From the NCBI GenBank assembly GCA_964370545.1, contig CAYJJQ010000001.1, forward strand, positions 142,802-206,801: DNA of 64,000 nt. Reading direction: 5' to 3'. Made by a program: the position numbers and the translations under genes. Origin of the DNA: CAKOSP01 sp964370545. Lineage in GTDB: Bacteria; Bacillota_I; Bacilli_A; RF39; UBA660. Under the pieces are notes generated by a model that saw only the letters and a list, made by a program, of their open reading frames with translations, had not been told where the DNA came from and searched no databases. Shown piece by piece: positions 61,263 to 64,000 of this stretch (the first letter of the stretch is position 1; each line of letters begins with the position of its first letter).

Positions 61263-61589
61263 ATGTATAATTTAGAACTAGAAAAAAATGAAGAAATAAT
61301 AGTTATTGAAGATGATATAATTGTTTCAAATAAAGATAAAAGTAAAATATCGACTGTAGCATTAACTAATAAGAGATTACTATTTTTAGATTTACCATTA
61401 AATACAACAGATGAGAGTATTAGGTTAGCAAATGCATCTGATTATATTAAAATAAAAGAAGTATATTACTCAGTTAATTTAAATCAAATAAAATCAGTTA
61501 TTAAAGATTATATAATATTAGATAATAACCAAGAGATAATAATAGCAAGTAAAAATATTATAAAAAGATTACAGATATTAAGCAAATAG
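61263..61589 (+). CDS. Small PH-like-domain protein
   Basis: This 108-aa protein is beta-rich. LEKNEEIIVIEDDIIVSNK, TVALTNKRLLFLDL and the ending ASKNIIKRLQILSK resemble bacterial pleckstrin-homology-like domains (the vALTNkRLlf strand is typical). AAAGGA precedes the ATG, placed right after the pump's TGA. It is the last gene of the CNNM-P-type ATPase operon and may sense or bind at the membrane (inference). Confidence 0.7.
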   Translation: MYNLELEKNEEIIVIEDDIIVSNKDKSKISTVALTNKRLLFLDLPLNTTDESIRLANASDYIKIKEVYYSVNLNQIKSVIKDYIILDNNQEIIIASKNIIKRLQILSK

Positions 61590-61597
61590 TCATTTAT

Positions 61598-61625
61598 TTG
61601 ACAAACGAAAAGAAAATGATATAAT
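61598..61625 (+). promoter_or_regulatory. Promoter of the argS T-box leader
   Basis: Consensus TTGACA (61598-61603) and TATAAT (61620-61625) with a 16-bp spacer; the leader begins about 10 bases later. Confidence 0.75.
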
Positions 61626-61634
61626 ATTTATATA

Positions 61635-61846
61635 AATGCAAAGGAAAAAAGTAGTAATAAGTAATTTATTTTAAAGTGAGTTTATGGTTAGTGCGAATAA
61701 GCAAATAATCTTATGAATGAATTTTTCCAGCAGGCTATAAGCTCGCAGAAATGCGTTATATATGAAGATGATAGTATTTTGCTATAAGTAAGGTGGTACC
61801 GCGGGTTTAATCTCGTCCTTACAAATTGCAGGATGCTTTTTATTTT
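61635..61846 (+). promoter_or_regulatory. T-box riboswitch controlling argS
   Basis: A leader of about 210 bases holds the T-box sequence AAGGTGGTACCGCG (61790-61803), which pairs with the uncharged tRNA 3' end in an antiterminator. The competing terminator is CGTCCT (61814-61819) with AGGATG (61830-61835), followed by CTTTTTATTTT. Stem I lies in the AT-rich 5' part; I cannot assign the specifier codon with certainty. By position it senses tRNA-Arg, so argS would be induced when arginine is short. Confidence 0.9.
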
Positions 61847-61861
61847 GAAGGGAGAAAATAT

Positions 61862-63538
61862 ATGTATATTGAAAAGCTAAAGGAAATAATCAACGAAGGT
61901 TTTAAATCATGCGGGTATGATAATGAGTCAAATGTTACAGTTTCAAATAGGCCAGAACTTTGTGATTATCAGTGTAATGATTTGTTTAAAATAGCTAAAA
62001 GCTACGGGAAAAATCCAAAAGAAATAGGAGAAGAAGTAGTTGAAATTTTATCAGATAATAACGCATTTAAAAAAGTGGAGTTTTGCAGTCCAGGATTTAT
62101 TAATATGACATTATCAGATCAATTTATAAACAGTTACTTAAAAGAATATAATAAGGATTTAAAAAATTCTATAACTTCTCAAGTAAAAGAAAAAGTAGTA
62201 ATAGATTATGGTGGACCAAATGTTGCAAAACCACTTCATGTAGGACATATGAGAACAACTAATATTGGAGAGTCAATAAAAAGAATTATTGAGTTTTATG
62301 GTCATGATGTTATTAGTGATGTTCATTTAGGAGATATTGGACTTCAAATAGGTCAAGTTATATATAAAGTAATTGAAGATAATTTAAATATAAATGACAT
62401 AAATATTGCCTATTTAGATAAAACATATCCATTAATGAGTAAAGCCTGTAAAGAAGATGATGAATTAAAAGAAAAGTGTGCCTTAATTACAAAAGAACTT
62501 CAAGATGGTAATGCACAGTATCAAATGATATGGAAAAAAATATGTGAAATATCAGTTGAAGATATGAAAAAAAGTTATAAAAAATTAGGTACACATTTTG
62601 ATTATTGGTACGGAGAATCTGATTCATTTAAATATTTGAATGAAACTACAAAAATAATGGATAAAGTACTTGAAAAAAGTAACGGAGCATTAATTGTAGA
62701 TATAAAAAAGGAAACAGATAAAAACGAATTGCCTCCGCTTATATATAAGAAAAGTAATGGCGCTTATTTGTATGGTTCAACAGATTTAGCTACTATATAT
62801 CAAAGAAAAACAGAATTTAATGCTGAAAGAATAATATATGTAACAGATTTAAGACAAAATTTACATTTTACACAAGTATTTAGAGCAAGTGATAAAGCAG
62901 GATTATTTCCTGAAAATAAACTTGAACATATTGGATATGGTACAGCTAATGGAATCGATAATAAGCCATATAAAACTAGAGGGGGAGAAACTCCTAAATT
63001 AGAAAGTTTACTAGAAGATGCTAAATCAATATTCGTATCAAAAAGAGAAGATAATAAAAATTTAAGTGAAGAAAATTTAAATAAAATAACAACTTCTATA
63101 TTAAAATTTGCTGATCTTAGTACAACTTATGAAAAAGATTATATATTTGATTTAAATAAATTTTCAGAAGTAAATGGAAAAACGGGACCATATCTTCTAT
63201 ATACTTATCTAAGAATTAATAAAATAATCAATTCTAGTGAAATAAAACAAGAATTATCTAATCAAATATATAATGAAAGTGATAGAAATTTAAGATTAAA
63301 AATATTAGAATTAGGAAGATTATTAGATTTAGCTTATGAAGAAAGAAAACCAAATTACATTTGTGATTATGTATACAATTTAGCTTCTAATGCAAATATA
63401 TTTTATGGTATAAATCATATAAATAATGAAGAAAATCAAATAATTAAAAACGATTTGACATATGTACTAAATTTAACAAACAAAATTATTGAAAATCTTT
63501 TATATTTGCTAGGTATAGAAATACCATCTGAAATGTAA
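61862..63538 (+). CDS. argS: Arginyl-tRNA synthetase
   Basis: This 558-aa class I synthetase has an N-terminal Add-1-type domain, the signature VIDYGGPNVAKPLHVGHMR containing the HIGH-type HVGH motif, GDIGLQIGQ, YGSTDLATIYQR, VTDLRQ and a C-terminal DALR anticodon-binding domain (about 440-558). No KMSKS is evident, which is common in ArgS. ATG 61862 with AAGGGAG is chosen; the frame upstream covers the T-box terminator. It draws on the arginine pool also consumed by ArcA. Confidence 0.97.
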   Translation: MYIEKLKEIINEGFKSCGYDNESNVTVSNRPELCDYQCNDLFKIAKSYGKNPKEIGEEVVEILSDNNAFKKVEFCSPGFINMTLSDQFINSYLKEYNKDLKNSITSQVKEKVVIDYGGPNVAKPLHVGHMRTTNIGESIKRIIEFYGHDVISDVHLGDIGLQIGQVIYKVIEDNLNINDINIAYLDKTYPLMSKACKEDDELKEKCALITKELQDGNAQYQMIWKKICEISVEDMKKSYKKLGTHFDYWYGESDSFKYLNETTKIMDKVLEKSNGALIVDIKKETDKNELPPLIYKKSNGAYLYGSTDLATIYQRKTEFNAERIIYVTDLRQNLHFTQVFRASDKAGLFPENKLEHIGYGTANGIDNKPYKTRGGETPKLESLLEDAKSIFVSKREDNKNLSEENLNKITTSILKFADLSTTYEKDYIFDLNKFSEVNGKTGPYLLYTYLRINKIINSSEIKQELSNQIYNESDRNLRLKILELGRLLDLAYEERKPNYICDYVYNLASNANIFYGINHINNEENQIIKNDLTYVLNLTNKIIENLLYLLGIEIPSEM

Positions 63539-63540
63539 TA

Positions 63541-63571
63541 AAAACTATTAATAAAAAATAGTTTTTTTATT
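63541..63571 (+). terminator. Terminator after argS
   Basis: AAAACTATT-AATAAA-AATAGTTTT plus Ts. Confidence 0.75.
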
Positions 63572-63645
63572 TGTCATAAATTTGAAAAAAATAATTGATA
63601 AAAAAAATAAAGTATGTTATTATTTTATAGTAGGTGAGGTATAAA

Positions 63646-64000
63646 ATGGGTGTAATAAAAAAAATAATAATAGGTGTGTTAATAACAGTGTTTTTTGCAA
63701 TAGCCATAACTATGTCAATATTGCTATTAAATACAAACAAAGAATTTGGAGTAACTCAGTTTGAAAATTCTTCTTTATTGATAATAGATGGAGAGATATC
63801 ATCTCCTAAATATGAAAAAGGTGATTTAGTAATAACTGAAAAAAAACCTTTAGATAGTATAAATGTTGGAGATGAAGTTTTTATATTTAAAATCAATGAC
63901 AATGATAAAATAAGTATAGAATTAGGTTTTGTAGGAGAAGTATTTGTTGATGAAGATGCAATATCTTTAGAAAATGGAGCAACTTATTCTTCAAAATTTA
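63646..64000 (+). CDS. Signal-peptidase-like (S26) membrane protein, cut by right edge
   Basis: The first 118 codons are present. A membrane helix (about 4-28) is followed by YEKGDLVITEKKP and INVGDEVFIF, which match the S26/SipW region around the active site. Where SipW-type enzymes have S-x-SMEP, this protein reads GEISSPKY, so the catalytic serine position appears to be Ile. It may be a non-catalytic homologue, or the alignment is shifted. AGGTGAGG precedes the ATG. The C-terminal part with the His or Lys of the dyad lies outside the window. Confidence 0.65.
   Translation, partial: MGVIKKIIIGVLITVFFAIAITMSILLLNTNKEFGVTQFENSSLLIIDGEISSPKYEKGDLVITEKKPLDSINVGDEVFIFKINDNDKISIELGFVGEVFVDEDAISLENGATYSSKF

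Overview
The window is a very AT-rich stretch of chromosome from a low-GC Gram-positive bacterium. Gene content and gene order are those of Bacilli: dnaD-nth-ponA-recU, gpsB-rnpB, a rodZ-type gene followed by pgsA, recA-rny, ftsY-ylxM, scpA-scpB, and a dnaB/dnaI helicase-loading pair. Desulfoferrodoxin, phosphoketolase and an arginine deiminase operon point to an anaerobic, fermentative, probably host-associated organism with a small genome, such as an uncultured gut Bacilli/RF39-like lineage (inference). TGA acts as a stop here: recU and ponA share an ATGA overlap, and all tryptophans in intact genes are TGG. A run of ten Ns at 57245-57254 marks an assembly gap, so the sequence is probably a draft or metagenome-assembled genome.

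Layout. 1-8.3 kb: two tRNAs, an isolated sufB, a short SSB, an XRE repressor, several unrecognised proteins, an RNase J paralogue interrupted by an in-frame TGA, and tRNA-Asn. 8.4-16.3 kb: a single-AAA Clp-like ATPase with a tiny membrane protein, an envelope operon (lipoprotein, YibE/F protein, surface protein, membrane-anchored HTH protein), an arylsulfotransferase and a Nudix hydrolase. 16.3-19 kb: three accessory genes, each ending in the same terminator repeat, stacked against the 3' end of tRNA-His. 19-32 kb: phosphoketolase, desulfoferrodoxin, tRNA-Met, a membrane thioredoxin-like protein, scpAB, tRNA-Leu, a DUF368 protein, a CCA-type nucleotidyltransferase, dnaD and nth. 32-41.4 kb: ponA and recU on the minus strand, then an amino-acid ABC importer leading into arcA-arcB and a YfcC-type exchanger. 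41.4-51.7 kb: gpsB, RNase P RNA, rodZ-like, pgsA, a CotD-like protein, an orphan pilin-like protein, rpoZ, tRNA-Ala, dnaB, dnaI, recA with a probable LexA box, rny, and a strongly divergent purA paralogue. 51.7-64 kb: RNase J1, ASCH protein, ftsY-ylxM, a GT2-GtrA glycosyltransferase, D,D-carboxypeptidase (with the N gap), a CNNM-type protein, a P-type ATPase, and argS behind a T-box riboswitch. The right edge cuts a signal-peptidase-like gene.

How it fits together. The ABC importer, ArcA/ArcB and exchanger form an arginine catabolic unit, but carbamate kinase is not beside them. ArgS has its own T-box control. Replication, segregation and RNA-decay genes are scattered core functions. The features most worth a second look are the cassette-like repeats at tRNA-His, the PurA paralogue with altered substrate-binding motifs, the D1-only Clp-like AAA module, and the RNase J2-like gene with an internal stop.
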